Shown here: positions 52,219-61,213 of the stretch, one piece after another
Layout of the letters: every line of letters begins with the position of its first letter
How positions within the stretch are numbered: the stretch's first letter is position 1
Origin: Mucilaginibacter sp.
GTDB lineage: Bacteria > Bacteroidota > Bacteroidia > Sphingobacteriales > Sphingobacteriaceae
Reading direction: 5' to 3'
Assembly: GCF_028288185.1 (NCBI RefSeq)
Contig: NZ_JAQBOF010000036.1
Span: forward strand, 93,793 to 157,792
Length of the DNA: 64,000 nucleotides
Program-made: the position numbers and the translations under genes
Notes under the pieces: model-generated
What the model saw: only the letters and a program-made list of their open reading frames with translations
What the model was told of the DNA's origin: nothing
The model's database searches: none

Positions 52219-52983
52219 ATGGCAAAACAATCCATAATTACCGTAAAAAACCTGATTAAAAACTATGGCGATTTTAAGGCTGTAAAAGGCATTAGCTTTG
52301 AAGTTTACGAGGGCGAAATATTTGGCTTGCTTGGCCCTAACGGTGCCGGCAAAACCACCACCCTCGAAATTATTGAAACCCTTCGCGATAAAACATCAGG
52401 CGAGATAATCGTTGATGGTTTTAATATTGATACCGATGCCGCCAGTATTAAAAAACGTATCGGCGTGCAATTGCAGGCGGCGGGCTATTACCCCAACCTT
52501 AATCTTACAGAACTGATCGAGCTTTTTTCGGGCCTTTATGGTATAGAAAGGAGCCCGGCAGAGATGCTGGAAAAAGTAGCACTGAATGATAAAGCCAAAG
52601 CTAAATACAAAGAGCTTTCGGGCGGACAAAAGCAGCGTTTCTCTATTGCTACTACTTTAATAAATAACCCACGCATAGTTTTTTTAGATGAACCAACAAC
52701 TGGTCTTGACCCACAAGCACGCCGTAACCTTTGGGATTTGATCCGCGAGATTCGCGACCAGGGAACCACCGTGGTTATAACCACTCACTATATGGACGAA
52801 GCAGAAGTGCTTTGCGACCGTGTAGCCTTTATTGACGGCGGTAATATTATAGGTGTTGATACGCCCGATGCATTTATTGACAAACTAGTAGCCTCAGGCT
52901 TCGAGCGGCCAAAAGAAGTAAAACTAGCAAGCCTGGAGGACGTATTTATAAACATGACAGGTAAGGAGTGGCGGGAGGAGTAA
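52219..52983 (+). CDS. ABC-2 exporter ATP-binding subunit
   Basis: A 254-residue ATPase with Walker A GPNGAGKTT near 38-46, signature LSGGQKQR near 134, Walker B RIVFLDEPT and the switch His in VITTHYMDEA. It pairs with the permease 67 bp downstream. The cargo is unknown; drug or lipid export is typical for this class. Confidence 0.92.
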   Translation: MAKQSIITVKNLIKNYGDFKAVKGISFEVYEGEIFGLLGPNGAGKTTTLEIIETLRDKTSGEIIVDGFNIDTDAASIKKRIGVQLQAAGYYPNLNLTELIELFSGLYGIERSPAEMLEKVALNDKAKAKYKELSGGQKQRFSIATTLINNPRIVFLDEPTTGLDPQARRNLWDLIREIRDQGTTVVITTHYMDEAEVLCDRVAFIDGGNIIGVDTPDAFIDKLVASGFERPKEVKLASLEDVFINMTGKEWREE

Positions 52984-53050
52984 GTAGCAGTTTTAAGTTG
53001 CAGTAGCAGCCAATGACTTAATGACCCAATGATTAATGACCAATAACCCA

Positions 53051-54151
53051 ATGACAGATAAACCATACAGTAATTTTAAAGCAACGCTGGCTATAGCCAA
53101 GGCCAGTTTTAGGTCGATAATACGCAGCCCGTCATCGGTGGTGTTTACGTTACTTTTTCCGTTGATATTTATTTTGGTATTTGGCTTTATTAGCGGCGGT
53201 GGCGTAATATCTGTTGATGTTGGTGTGGCTAAAACCAACGATACCCTGAACCCGGTTTACCAAGCCCTGAAAAAGGTGAGCGTTATACGGTTGATACATA
53301 ACCAAACGCCAGAGCAAATGGAAGCTAACCTTAAAAAGGGAAGTATTGATGCTATATTGAATATCCAAAAAAACACCACGCCGCCGTATTTTACGGTGAA
53401 CATTCAGCATAGCAAAGCATCCGGCGATAAGGAAGCTATTTTAAAATCGGCATTAAATAATATTTTCTTTCAGCTAAACTCGCATATTCCTGACGCGCCG
53501 CCGCCGGTTGCTATAATTAAAGAAGCCGAGGTAGAAACCCGCGAATATAAAACCATTGATTTTATTTTACCGGGGCAATTAGGGTTCTCTTTATTAAGTA
53601 CAGGTGTATTTGGTACTGCGTTTGTGTTTTTAAGTCTGCGGATAACTTTAGTAATTAAACGCTTTTTTGCCACGCCGGTAAAACGCTACAGCATAGTAAT
53701 TGGCGAAGCCATTGCACGTATATCGTTCGCGCTGATAGGTGCTTTATTTATTATATTAATAGGGCATTATGCATTTGGTTTTACGCTGGTTCATGGCGTG
53801 GTCACGGTGCTTAATATGCTCTTGCTCTCGCTCATTGGCGTAGTGGTGTTTATGGGCTTTGGCTTCGTGGTATCGGGCATTGCAAAAAACGAAAGTACGG
53901 TACCACCAATAGCTAATATGATAACGTTGCCACAGTTTTTGCTATCGGGTACGTTTTTCTCTATCAATGTTTTCCCGGCTTGGTTGCAGCCTATAAGCAG
54001 GGCACTACCCTTAACTTATTTAAACGACTCATTACGTAAAGTAGCGTTCGAGGGCGCAAGCCTGGTAGACGTATCGCACCAGATATTAATTATGTGTATT
54101 TGGGGAGTGGTTGTTTATGCCGTTGCGGTTAAAACGTTTAAGTGGGAATAA
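53051..54151 (+). CDS. ABC-2 family transporter permease
   Basis: A 366-residue membrane protein with one N-terminal span (about 30-48), a large extracytoplasmic domain (about 55-170) and five spans in the C-terminal half, the ABC2_membrane_3 layout. The motif FATPVKRYSIVIGEAI and the end segment PISRALPLTYLNDSLR are typical. The start is uncertain: ATG 53036 lies in an AATGACC repeat tract, and ATG 53051 is preferred. Confidence 0.9.
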   Translation: MTDKPYSNFKATLAIAKASFRSIIRSPSSVVFTLLFPLIFILVFGFISGGGVISVDVGVAKTNDTLNPVYQALKKVSVIRLIHNQTPEQMEANLKKGSIDAILNIQKNTTPPYFTVNIQHSKASGDKEAILKSALNNIFFQLNSHIPDAPPPVAIIKEAEVETREYKTIDFILPGQLGFSLLSTGVFGTAFVFLSLRITLVIKRFFATPVKRYSIVIGEAIARISFALIGALFIILIGHYAFGFTLVHGVVTVLNMLLLSLIGVVVFMGFGFVVSGIAKNESTVPPIANMITLPQFLLSGTFFSINVFPAWLQPISRALPLTYLNDSLRKVAFEGASLVDVSHQILIMCIWGVVVYAVAVKTFKWE

Positions 54152-54187
54152 TACCGATTTAATCATATAAAATTAATGTTAAGATAA

Positions 54188-54195
54188 TATATTTG
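54188..54195 (+). promoter_or_regulatory. -7 box of the DUF2490 gene
   Basis: TATATTTG, 26 bp before the start codon. Confidence 0.55.
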
Positions 54196-54220
54196 CACCA
54201 GTAATTTATATTATCTTAAC

Positions 54221-54946
54221 ATGAACAAGTATAAAGTGCAAGTAATAATATTGCTTGCTTTTCTTTTTATAAACTTATCCGCGCAAGCGCAAAACAATAA
54301 AACAGGTGTTTTTGGTATAGTTACCATAGTTTTACCAGGTGATAGCGCACATCGCTGGGGCGGATATGCCGAACTGCAAACCCGATCTGACAAACCATTT
54401 AACCAGTTTTTTTATTACGAAACCAAAGCAGGCATAAGCTATGATCTGGATAACAGTTTTACTGCACTTTTAGGCACGGGCCGCTACGTTACTGATGATA
54501 ATCCCGAAAATTTAAAAGTAGCAACCGAATTTAGGTTATGGGAGCAAATGACTGTTAACCAGTTTTTATACCGGATAAAGCTGGAGCACCGCTACCGCGT
54601 TGAACAACGATGGGTTAATGGGTTATATCGTAACCGCTTTCGTTATCGTTTAAATATGTTTGTGCCTTTAAATAATACCAAGATCGTGGCCAAGACTTTC
54701 TTTATATCTGTTTATGATGAGATCTTCTTGAACAACGCGGTGCCTAATTTTGAGCGTAACCGTTTCTCGGCAGCGTTGGGTTACCAGTTTAATAAGTCGA
54801 TAAACGTACAGGCTGGCTGGTTAAATCAATATAATTATAGTCCAACCTTTGCTGCTGATAAAAACAATTTGGCTTTAACATTTATGTATCGCATCAACCG
54901 TAAAAATGCGAAGCTAAGAGAACACATGCCAAGTACGGACAATTAA
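54221..54946 (+). CDS. DUF2490 outer-membrane protein
   Basis: A 241-residue exported protein with signal peptide ending SAQAQ. The segments YYETKAGISYDLDNSFTALLGTGRY, EFRLWEQMTVNQFLYRIKLEHRYRVEQRW and RFRYRLNMFVPLN are typical of DUF2490, a predicted outer-membrane barrel. It is probably a single-gene unit. Role unknown. Confidence 0.85.
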   Translation: MNKYKVQVIILLAFLFINLSAQAQNNKTGVFGIVTIVLPGDSAHRWGGYAELQTRSDKPFNQFFYYETKAGISYDLDNSFTALLGTGRYVTDDNPENLKVATEFRLWEQMTVNQFLYRIKLEHRYRVEQRWVNGLYRNRFRYRLNMFVPLNNTKIVAKTFFISVYDEIFLNNAVPNFERNRFSAALGYQFNKSINVQAGWLNQYNYSPTFAADKNNLALTFMYRINRKNAKLREHMPSTDN

Positions 54947-55054
54947 TTTGCCTTGTATATACAGCATTTATCTGTTTATTTAATTAAGGCTATCCTTTTT
55001 TTGTTTATTACCGTATAAGTGGTTACTTCGCCCCCAAACGATTAAACTTTGGTA

Positions 55055-55630
55055 ATGAGATCTGGTGCATTTAAAATAGCCACAATTTATACTGTCGCGG
55101 GTCTTTTATGGATTGCCCTAAGCGACAAAATATTGAATTGGGCCAGCGGCGCGATGGATGTTTCGTTTGTTCTTTTTATTAGTAGTATAAAAGGCTTTGC
55201 TTACGTGTTTTTAACGGGCTTTATATTATATCGCCTTATTTTATACTATCATAGCCAATTAGAGGAAAGCGAAAAACAATACCGCAGTTATTTCGAGGCT
55301 AATCCTTCGCCCATGTGGATCTACAATCGCCGCACGTTTAATTTTACTGCTGTTAATAACGCAGCAATAGCCAAATATGGTTATACCCTGGATGAGTTTA
55401 AGAGTATGACTATTCTTGATATCCGCCCAAAAGCCGATATCGGAAAGGTGCACACGGTGGTAAAAAACCTTACCAATACTTATAATGATTCCGGTATCTG
55501 GACACACCTTAAAAAAGATGGAACACCAATACAGGTCAGGATCACTTCGCATATTATAACATCAGGCAAAGAAGACCACATTATGGCTATGGCTACAGAC
55601 GTTACCGAAAGTGAAAATAAAAAATTTTAA
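55055..55630 (+). CDS. Membrane PAS-domain protein without output domain
   Basis: A 191-residue protein with two N-terminal membrane spans (about 8-24 and 37-61) and one PAS domain (about 75-180; YRSYFEANPSPMWIYNRRTFNFTAVNNAAI, KDGTPIQVRITSHIITS). It ends at VTESENKKF, the place where a histidine kinase domain normally begins. The 160 bp before eno cannot encode one in any frame. It may be a truncated sensor kinase or a stand-alone sensor. TTG 55049 is an alternative start. Confidence 0.82.
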   Translation: MRSGAFKIATIYTVAGLLWIALSDKILNWASGAMDVSFVLFISSIKGFAYVFLTGFILYRLILYYHSQLEESEKQYRSYFEANPSPMWIYNRRTFNFTAVNNAAIAKYGYTLDEFKSMTILDIRPKADIGKVHTVVKNLTNTYNDSGIWTHLKKDGTPIQVRITSHIITSGKEDHIMAMATDVTESENKKF

Positions 55631-55720
55631 AAGCATCGCTAAAATCCTGATTATTAAAGTTTGTAACATTAAATTTATGTTAATGTTAAAGTTAAATTCC
55701 TACATATTTAATGGAAGTTG

Positions 55721-55728
55721 TATATTTG
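55721..55728 (+). promoter_or_regulatory. -7 box of eno
   Basis: TATATTTG, 63 bp before the eno ATG. Confidence 0.6.
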
Positions 55729-55791
55729 AAAACTAAACGTTTTAAGTGTACTAATTACACTAAGTTATAAAACCGAATTAATCAGAAAAAA

Positions 55792-57087
55792 ATGAGTTTA
55801 ATAATTGATGTTCACGCCCGCCAGATACTTGATTCGCGCGGAAACCCTACTATAGAAGTAGATGTATTAACCGAAAATGGCTATTTAGGCCGTGCCGCTG
55901 TACCGTCTGGTGCATCAACCGGCGCGCATGAGGCTGTTGAATTGCGTGATAATGATAAGGCCGTTTACATGGGTAAAGGCGTTTTAAAAGCCGTTGCTAA
56001 CGTAAACGATATTATAGCAAAAGAATTACAAGGTGTTGATGTGTTTGATCAAAACAGTATTGACCAAATAATGATCGATCTTGACGGCACACACAACAAA
56101 GCTAAGTTAGGCGCTAACGCTATTTTAGGCGTATCGCTTGCTGCCGCTAAAGCTGCCGCTCAGGAAAGCCGCCAGCCTTTATACCGCTATATTGGTGGTG
56201 TAAATGCTAACACGCTGCCATTGCCGATGATGAACATTGTTAACGGTGGTTCACACTCTGACGCGCCTATAGCGTTCCAGGAGTTTATGATCATGCCGGT
56301 TGGCGCGTCATCTTTCTCTGAAGCATTGCGTTGGGGGACAGAAGTTTTTCATAACCTTAAAAAGATCTTACATGACCGTGGTTTAACAACTACTGTTGGT
56401 GATGAAGGTGGTTTTGCCCCAACTTTTGAAGGTACCGAAGATGGTGTTGAAACCATTTTAAAAGCGATTGAAAAAGCAGGATACAAACCGGGTGTTGATA
56501 TTTGTTTGGCATTTGATTGCGCTGCATCCGAGTTTTATGTAAACGGTAAATACGATTATACCAAATTTGAAGGCGCAAAAGGTGCTATCCGCACCAGTGC
56601 AGAGCAAGTAGAATATTTGGCTCAGCTGGCAGAAAAATATCCTATTATATCTATTGAAGACGGTATGGCCGAGGATGACTGGGCCGGCTGGAAATTATTA
56701 ACCGAGCGTATTGGCGATAAAGTACAGTTAGTAGGGGATGATTTGTTTGTAACCAACGTAACCCGTTTACAACAAGGTATTGACGAAGATACAGCAAACT
56801 CTATCCTGGTAAAAGTTAACCAGATAGGATCATTAACAGAAACTATTAACGCGGTTAGCCTGGCGCAAACACATGGTTATACTTCGGTAATGAGTCACCG
56901 TAGTGGTGAGACTGAAGACAGCACTATTGCTGATTTAGCCGTAGCATTAAATTGCGGACAAATAAAAACCGGTTCGCTTTCACGTTCAGACAGGATAGCT
57001 AAATACAACCAGTTGTTACGTATAGAAGAAGAATTAGGCGCTAACGCTAAATTTATCGGTAAGAACTTTAAGTTTTTTAAGAAATAA
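55792..57087 (+). CDS. eno: Enolase
   Basis: Converts 2-phosphoglycerate to phosphoenolpyruvate in glycolysis. The 431 residues carry ARQILDSRGNPTIEVDV, GASTGAHEAVELRD, the metal-binding GDEGGFAP, SIEDGMAEDDW, QLVGDDLFVTN, the catalytic Lys in LVKVNQIGSLTET and the SHRSGETED signature. It is a single-gene unit with its own promoter and terminator. Confidence 0.98.
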   Translation: MSLIIDVHARQILDSRGNPTIEVDVLTENGYLGRAAVPSGASTGAHEAVELRDNDKAVYMGKGVLKAVANVNDIIAKELQGVDVFDQNSIDQIMIDLDGTHNKAKLGANAILGVSLAAAKAAAQESRQPLYRYIGGVNANTLPLPMMNIVNGGSHSDAPIAFQEFMIMPVGASSFSEALRWGTEVFHNLKKILHDRGLTTTVGDEGGFAPTFEGTEDGVETILKAIEKAGYKPGVDICLAFDCAASEFYVNGKYDYTKFEGAKGAIRTSAEQVEYLAQLAEKYPIISIEDGMAEDDWAGWKLLTERIGDKVQLVGDDLFVTNVTRLQQGIDEDTANSILVKVNQIGSLTETINAVSLAQTHGYTSVMSHRSGETEDSTIADLAVALNCGQIKTGSLSRSDRIAKYNQLLRIEEELGANAKFIGKNFKFFKK

Positions 57088-57137
57088 GTTTTTTTAGCTG
57101 AAAGGCTAAAGCAGAAAGCTAAAAGCTTTGATATTGA

Positions 57138-57167
57138 AACGGCTCCGATTTATCGGGGCCGTTTTTT
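57138..57167 (+). terminator. Terminator of eno
   Basis: AACGGCTCCGA (57138-57148) pairs with TCGGGGCCGTT (57153-57163), with one G-T wobble and a T6 tail. Confidence 0.9.
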
Positions 57168-57180
57168 GTTTTACCCACTC

Positions 57181-57261
57181 GTCATGCCGAATTTATTTCG
57201 GCATCCCACGGGACATATAGCCTACTTTGCATGTGGGCTGCTAAACCAAGTTCAGGATGAC
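57181..57261. repeat. 81-bp GTCATGCCGAA element
   Basis: It begins GTCATGCCGAATTTATTTCG and ends TTCAGGATGAC, which are imperfect inverted termini, with an inner CCCAC/GTGGG pairing. The first 24 bp recur exactly at 59143-59166. The gap 57088-57403 also holds the eno terminator and the helicase promoter. Confidence 0.75.
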
Positions 57262-57293
57262 TGATGGTAAAGTTTTATTAAATAATAAAACCG

Positions 57294-57301
57294 TATCTTT
57301 G
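57294..57301 (+). promoter_or_regulatory. -7 box of the DEAD-box helicase gene
   Basis: TATCTTTG matches TAnnTTTG. The predicted leader of about 95 nt is long, as is usual for RNA helicases under autogenous or cold control. Confidence 0.55.
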
Positions 57302-57403
57302 CGCAAATAATTTAATACCCGTTAGCTTTACGGTTTTGATTACCGACAAACTCTTCAGATCCGCTATGCAATCGCGTTAGCACATAATAATAAGAAACAA
57401 TAC

Positions 57404-58708
57404 ATGTCATTCGAAAATTTAAACTTGATTGAGCCAATTCTCAGGGCTTTAAAAACTGAGGGATATACTACACCCACGCCTATACAAGAGCAGGCTATAC
57501 CAATTGTACTGCAACGCCGCGACCTTTTAGGCTGCGCGCAAACCGGTACCGGTAAAACAGCCGCTTTCTCTATACCTATTTTACAGTTATTATATCAAGA
57601 TAGGCTACAGCATAAAGAGCAAAAAACCATTAAGGCGCTTATACTTACACCAACGCGCGAACTGGCTATACAAATAAACGAGAGCCTTGCCGCTTATGGT
57701 CGCCACACCGGTTTAAAACACCTGGTGATTTATGGTGGTGTATCGCAAAACCCACAGACGGAAGCCTTGCGCCGTGGTATAGATATTTTGGTAGCAACGC
57801 CGGGCCGTTTATTAGATTTAATGAACCAGCGCTTTGTGCACCTTGACCACGTTAAAATGCTGGTACTGGACGAAGCCGACCGTATGCTGGATATGGGTTT
57901 TGTTAATGATGTTAAAAAGGTTATCGCTAAGATTCCTGCTAAACGTCAAACATTATTCTTTTCGGCTACTATGCCTAAAGAGATACAGCACCTGGCCGAT
58001 TCGATATTAACCAATCCTGAAAGGGTAGAGGTTACGCCCGTATCATCAACTGCTGATACTATTGCGCAGGAACTTTTTTATGTAGAGAAGAACGATAAGC
58101 GTTCATTATTAGCGCATATATTAAAAGACAAAGAAATTAAAACCGCGCTGGTATTTACCCGTACCAAACATGGTGCTGATAAAGTGGTGAAGGACCTGGT
58201 TAAAATTGGCATTACTGCCGAGGCTATCCACGGTAATAAATCGCAAAACGCGCGTCAACGTGCGTTGAACAACTTTAAGGCCCGTACAACCCGTGTGTTA
58301 ATTGCTACTGATATTGCCGCCCGCGGTATTGATATTGACGAGCTGACCCACGTAATAAACTACGAGATACCCAACATACCCGAAACCTACGTACACCGTA
58401 TTGGCCGTACCGGCAGGGCAGGAGCGAGTGGTATAGCCATGACCTTTTGCGACCAGGAAGAACTGGATTTTTTAAAGGATATACATAAACTGATAGGCAA
58501 AGAGATTCCTATTAATGATGCGCATCCGTACGTAATGAGTCCGCAAAGTATAGTTGCTAACCATGCGGCTGGTGCTGCTAAAGGCAAAGGTGGCGGCGGC
58601 GGTAATAAACGCGGCCGCAGTTTTGGCCGGTCTGACAGGCCTAAGCGTGCCGGTGGCAAGCCCGAAGGTAGCCTAAGTGGTGGCAGGCCAAATGGTAATA
58701 GGAGATAA
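57404..58708 (+). CDS. DEAD-box RNA helicase, RhlE-type
   Basis: ATP-dependent RNA unwinding in ribosome assembly or RNA decay. The 434 residues show the Q-motif TPIQEQAIP, motif I AQTGTGKTAAF, PTRELAIQ, ATPGRLLD, DEADRMLDMGF, SATMP, and HRIGRTGRAG. The C-terminal tail (about 385-434) is Gly-, Arg- and Lys-rich (GKGGGGGNKRGRSFGRSDRPKR), a likely RNA-binding extension. The short RhlE core without a large C-terminal domain supports the subfamily. Confidence 0.93.
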   Translation: MSFENLNLIEPILRALKTEGYTTPTPIQEQAIPIVLQRRDLLGCAQTGTGKTAAFSIPILQLLYQDRLQHKEQKTIKALILTPTRELAIQINESLAAYGRHTGLKHLVIYGGVSQNPQTEALRRGIDILVATPGRLLDLMNQRFVHLDHVKMLVLDEADRMLDMGFVNDVKKVIAKIPAKRQTLFFSATMPKEIQHLADSILTNPERVEVTPVSSTADTIAQELFYVEKNDKRSLLAHILKDKEIKTALVFTRTKHGADKVVKDLVKIGITAEAIHGNKSQNARQRALNNFKARTTRVLIATDIAARGIDIDELTHVINYEIPNIPETYVHRIGRTGRAGASGIAMTFCDQEELDFLKDIHKLIGKEIPINDAHPYVMSPQSIVANHAAGAAKGKGGGGGNKRGRSFGRSDRPKRAGGKPEGSLSGGRPNGNRR

Positions 58709-58752
58709 TTAGTGATTAAAGAGTAGCTATTCAACTAATCTTTAATCACTAA
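58709..58752. repeat. Perfect 14-bp inverted repeat after the helicase gene
   Basis: TTAGTGATTAAAGA (58709-58722) and TCTTTAATCACTAA (58739-58752) are fully complementary. The repeat abuts the helicase stop codon and may act as a weak terminator. Confidence 0.7.
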
Positions 58753-58839
58753 TCTTCAATCTTTGTTAATAAGTTAATAAGCATATTTGTATTAGCTATA
58801 ATTATTAGATAATTTTATATCAAATTACGGTTAACGTTT

Positions 58840-59136
58840 ATGAAACGACTGATAGATCTTTTTAAAAACAAATATTTCCTGTTTACAGTAGCCTTTGTGG
58901 TTTGGATGGTGTTTTTTGATAAGAACGATCTGCTATCGCAATACCAGTACCACCAGGAAGTTAGCAAGCTAAAACAGGAACGCGATTTTTATAAAGACCA
59001 AACCGTTAAAGTAAGCAAGGATCTTGACGAGTTAACATCTGACCCCAAAAAACTAGAGAAATTTGCCCGCGAAAAATATCTGATGCGGAAGGATAATGAG
59101 GATGTTTTTGTGATAGTAAAAGAGAAGGCGCAGTAA
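58840..59136 (+). CDS. Septum formation initiator FtsB/DivIC-like
   Basis: A 98-residue cell-division protein with one membrane span (about 13-28), a coiled-coil (about 37-72; YHQEVSKLKQERDFYKDQTVKVSKDLDEL) and the conserved end KLEKFAREKYLMRKDNEDVFVI. It would join FtsL and FtsQ at the septum. It is a single gene here. Confidence 0.92.
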   Translation: MKRLIDLFKNKYFLFTVAFVVWMVFFDKNDLLSQYQYHQEVSKLKQERDFYKDQTVKVSKDLDELTSDPKKLEKFAREKYLMRKDNEDVFVIVKEKAQ

Positions 59137-59142
59137 CCCAAC

Positions 59143-59166
59143 GTCATGCCGAATTTATTTCGGCAT
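59143..59166. repeat. GTCATGCCGAA repeat, second copy
   Basis: Identical to the first 24 bp of the element at 57181-57261: GTCATGCCGAATTTATTTCG plus GCAT. It is a small hairpin (ATGCCGAA/TTCGGCAT) placed just after the DivIC-like gene. Confidence 0.8.
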
Positions 59167-59256
59167 TCCATAAAGTCATATCATTTATCGCTCAGAACTT
59201 AGGGTGCAATCGTTCTTGAGCTTGCATAAAATTGAGTTGTATCCTTCATTTCAAAA

Positions 59257-59688
59257 TCCACCCGCTCAATCGCCGCGGGTTGGCTGTTACTTTTGGCTTG
59301 ATCCAAAAGTAACCAAAAGATCAAGTCAGGCTGATCGCTGCCACTACACGAGGCCAGACTCCCGGCCGCGCGCCCTGACAGGCCTTTGCGATTCTTTTTT
59401 TGGATTGCTTATAACTACTAAAATCTTGGTTCTGGCCGAGATGTCAGACGAAAAGCTTCGGGTGAAAGCAGGTAAAACTTGCGGGGCTGTGCGGATGGAA
59501 GGGCATAGCGTCTTTTTGCCGGGGTAATGGCTTGTGCGAGTTGGAGCAAAATTATGCAGCCCGTGGTTTTACCGGCTTTGCAGGGCAAAGGCCTCGAGCG
59601 CAAAGAAGCCTATCGTCTGACTTGATTTTTGGTTCTTTTCATCAAGGAAAAGAACAAAGCCTTCCCGCGGCGATTGAGCGGGCGGATC
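59257..59688. mobile_element. MITE-like element with long terminal inverted repeats
   Basis: The left end (59257-59329) starts TCCACCCGCTCAATCGCCGC and the right end (59617-59688), read inverted, starts CCGCCCGCTCAATCGCCGC. About 73 bp are similar at about 80% by eye. Each end contains a hairpin: GTTACTTTTGG/CCAAAAGTAAC at 59286-59313 and GTTCTTTTC/GAAAAGAAC at 59632-59655, both around a CTTGAT-type loop. The interior is more GC-rich than the surroundings and shows no supported gene. Flanks 59167-59256 and 59689-59792 show nothing further. Confidence 0.75.
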
Positions 59689-59792
59689 TACACAACTAAC
59701 GATACTTGTGGCCAGAAGTAATGAACAACTAATGACTATAGCAATAGCAAACAAGTTTCGTCATATTCCCTCCAAATTTCTACATTTGAAGC

Positions 59793-60500
59793 ATGAGTAT
59801 CTGTGTTGAAGGTTTAACAAAAATTTATGGCGAACAAAAGGCGGTTGATAACATCAGCTTTACTGCCGGGCCGGGTGTATTAGGCTTTTTGGGTCCTAAT
59901 GGCGCTGGTAAATCAACCACCATGAAAATCCTGACCTGCTTTATCCCGCAAACCGGTGGCAAGGCGGAGGTGTGCGGATTTGATGTAACCACCCAACCTT
60001 TGGAGGTTAAACACAATATTGGCTACCTGCCCGAAAGTAACGCGCTTTATACGGATATGTATGTAAAGGAGTCGTTAAGTTTTATTGCTGATATTCATCA
60101 GATCCATGAGCCTGCAAAACGTATTGCCGATATTATTGAAATGACGGGCCTAGGTCCCGAACAGCATAAAAAGATTGGTCAATTATCAAAAGGATATCGC
60201 CAGCGGGTTGGCCTGGCGCAAGCTATTTTGCACGACCCACAAGTGTTGATATTAGATGAACCGACATCAGGGCTTGATCCTAACCAACTCATCGGCATCC
60301 GCCAGTTAATACTGGATCTGGGTAAAACAAAAACCATTATATTATCTACACATATCATGCAAGAGGTGGAGGCCGTTTGCAATCATGTTATTATCATCAA
60401 TAAAGGTAAAATTGTAACAGATAGTACGCTTCAAAACCTAAAAGAAGCAAATAGTAAAACATCATTAGAAGACATATTTATCAAATTAACTAACCAATAG
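59793..60500 (+). CDS. gldA: Gliding-type ABC transporter ATPase GldA
   Basis: A 235-residue ATPase with Walker A GPNGAGKST near 34-42, signature LSKGYRQRVGLAQ near 131, VLILDEPTSGLDPNQ and the switch ILSTHIMQEVEA. It is close to Flavobacterium GldA. Its membrane partner is the GldFG fusion at 61214, separated by a barrel gene. In flavobacteria GldA, F and G are needed for gliding; whether this organism glides is not known. Confidence 0.87.
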   Translation: MSICVEGLTKIYGEQKAVDNISFTAGPGVLGFLGPNGAGKSTTMKILTCFIPQTGGKAEVCGFDVTTQPLEVKHNIGYLPESNALYTDMYVKESLSFIADIHQIHEPAKRIADIIEMTGLGPEQHKKIGQLSKGYRQRVGLAQAILHDPQVLILDEPTSGLDPNQLIGIRQLILDLGKTKTIILSTHIMQEVEAVCNHVIIINKGKIVTDSTLQNLKEANSKTSLEDIFIKLTNQ

Positions 60501-60520
60501 TATGATTTAAATAATGTTTT

Positions 60521-60528
60521 TATATTTG
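60521..60528 (+). promoter_or_regulatory. -7 box of the barrel gene at 60577
   Basis: TATATTTG, 49 bp upstream of the start, directly after gldA. Confidence 0.55.
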
Positions 60529-60576
60529 TGTAACAATTCACAATTTTTTATTTAAACCATTTTAATTCAGTTTTTT

Positions 60577-61077
60577 ATGAAAAAAATTTTATTAGCAGCA
60601 GTATTGCTGGCAGGTGTTTCTATGAGCGGTTTTGCTCAAAAAAAATCAGATGGTAATGGTAAATTTAGTATTGGTGTTGAAGCGGGTATCCCGGTAGGGA
60701 CTACATCCGATGCTTACAATTTTGCTATTGGCGGCTCATTAAAGTATGATATGCCAATAGCAACCGGAACGGATTTTACCGTATCAGCAGGTTATACTTC
60801 TTTTATGGGTAAAACTATTCTGGGCGTAAAAGTTCCTGCTGCCGGTTTTGTGCCTCTAAAAGCAGGTATTAAATACTGGTTTGCAGATGCATTTTATGGC
60901 GAAGCACAATTAGGTGCAGCCTTTAGCACACAAAGCGGTGGCGGTACAGCGTTTGCATATTCGCCTGGCATTGGTTACAAATTTAGTGATGTTGTTGATC
61001 TGGGTGTTCGTTACGAAGCTTGGTCACACAATGGTACCGTTAGCCAGGTTGCAGCCCGTTTAGGCTTTAGTTTCTAA
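60577..61077 (+). CDS. Small outer-membrane beta-barrel protein
   Basis: A 166-residue exported protein with signal peptide MKKILLAAVLLAGVSMSGFAQ. The mature part has about eight amphipathic strands (FSIGVEAGIPVG, GSLKYDMPI, FTVSAGYTSF, YGEAQLGAAF, DLGVRYEAW) and ends in QVAARLGFSF with the terminal Phe typical of BAM substrates. It has its own promoter and terminator, so it is an independent unit set between gldA and gldFG. Confidence 0.83.
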   Translation: MKKILLAAVLLAGVSMSGFAQKKSDGNGKFSIGVEAGIPVGTTSDAYNFAIGGSLKYDMPIATGTDFTVSAGYTSFMGKTILGVKVPAAGFVPLKAGIKYWFADAFYGEAQLGAAFSTQSGGGTAFAYSPGIGYKFSDVVDLGVRYEAWSHNGTVSQVAARLGFSF

Positions 61078-61097
61078 TTAATTAATAAAATTTAATC

Positions 61098-61126
61098 AAA
61101 GGCCCTCGATTTATCAGGGCCTTTTT
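61098..61126 (+). terminator. Terminator of the barrel gene
   Basis: AAAGGCCCT (61098-61106) pairs with AGGGCCTTT (61116-61124), followed by TTG. It lies 20 bp after the stop. Confidence 0.85.
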
Positions 61127-61213
61127 GTTTTGTTCAAAAAAATCGCAGCATCCTAACCGCTAGGATATGCCATTAGCAAATATTGTTGTAATTTCGGCGT
61201 TTAACGCTTTGCT

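Noticed and set aside
59204..59603. Frames of 107 and 61 codons inside the inverted-repeat element
   Set aside because: They cross the terminal repeats, have no recognisable protein character or ribosome site, and are explained by the higher GC of the element.
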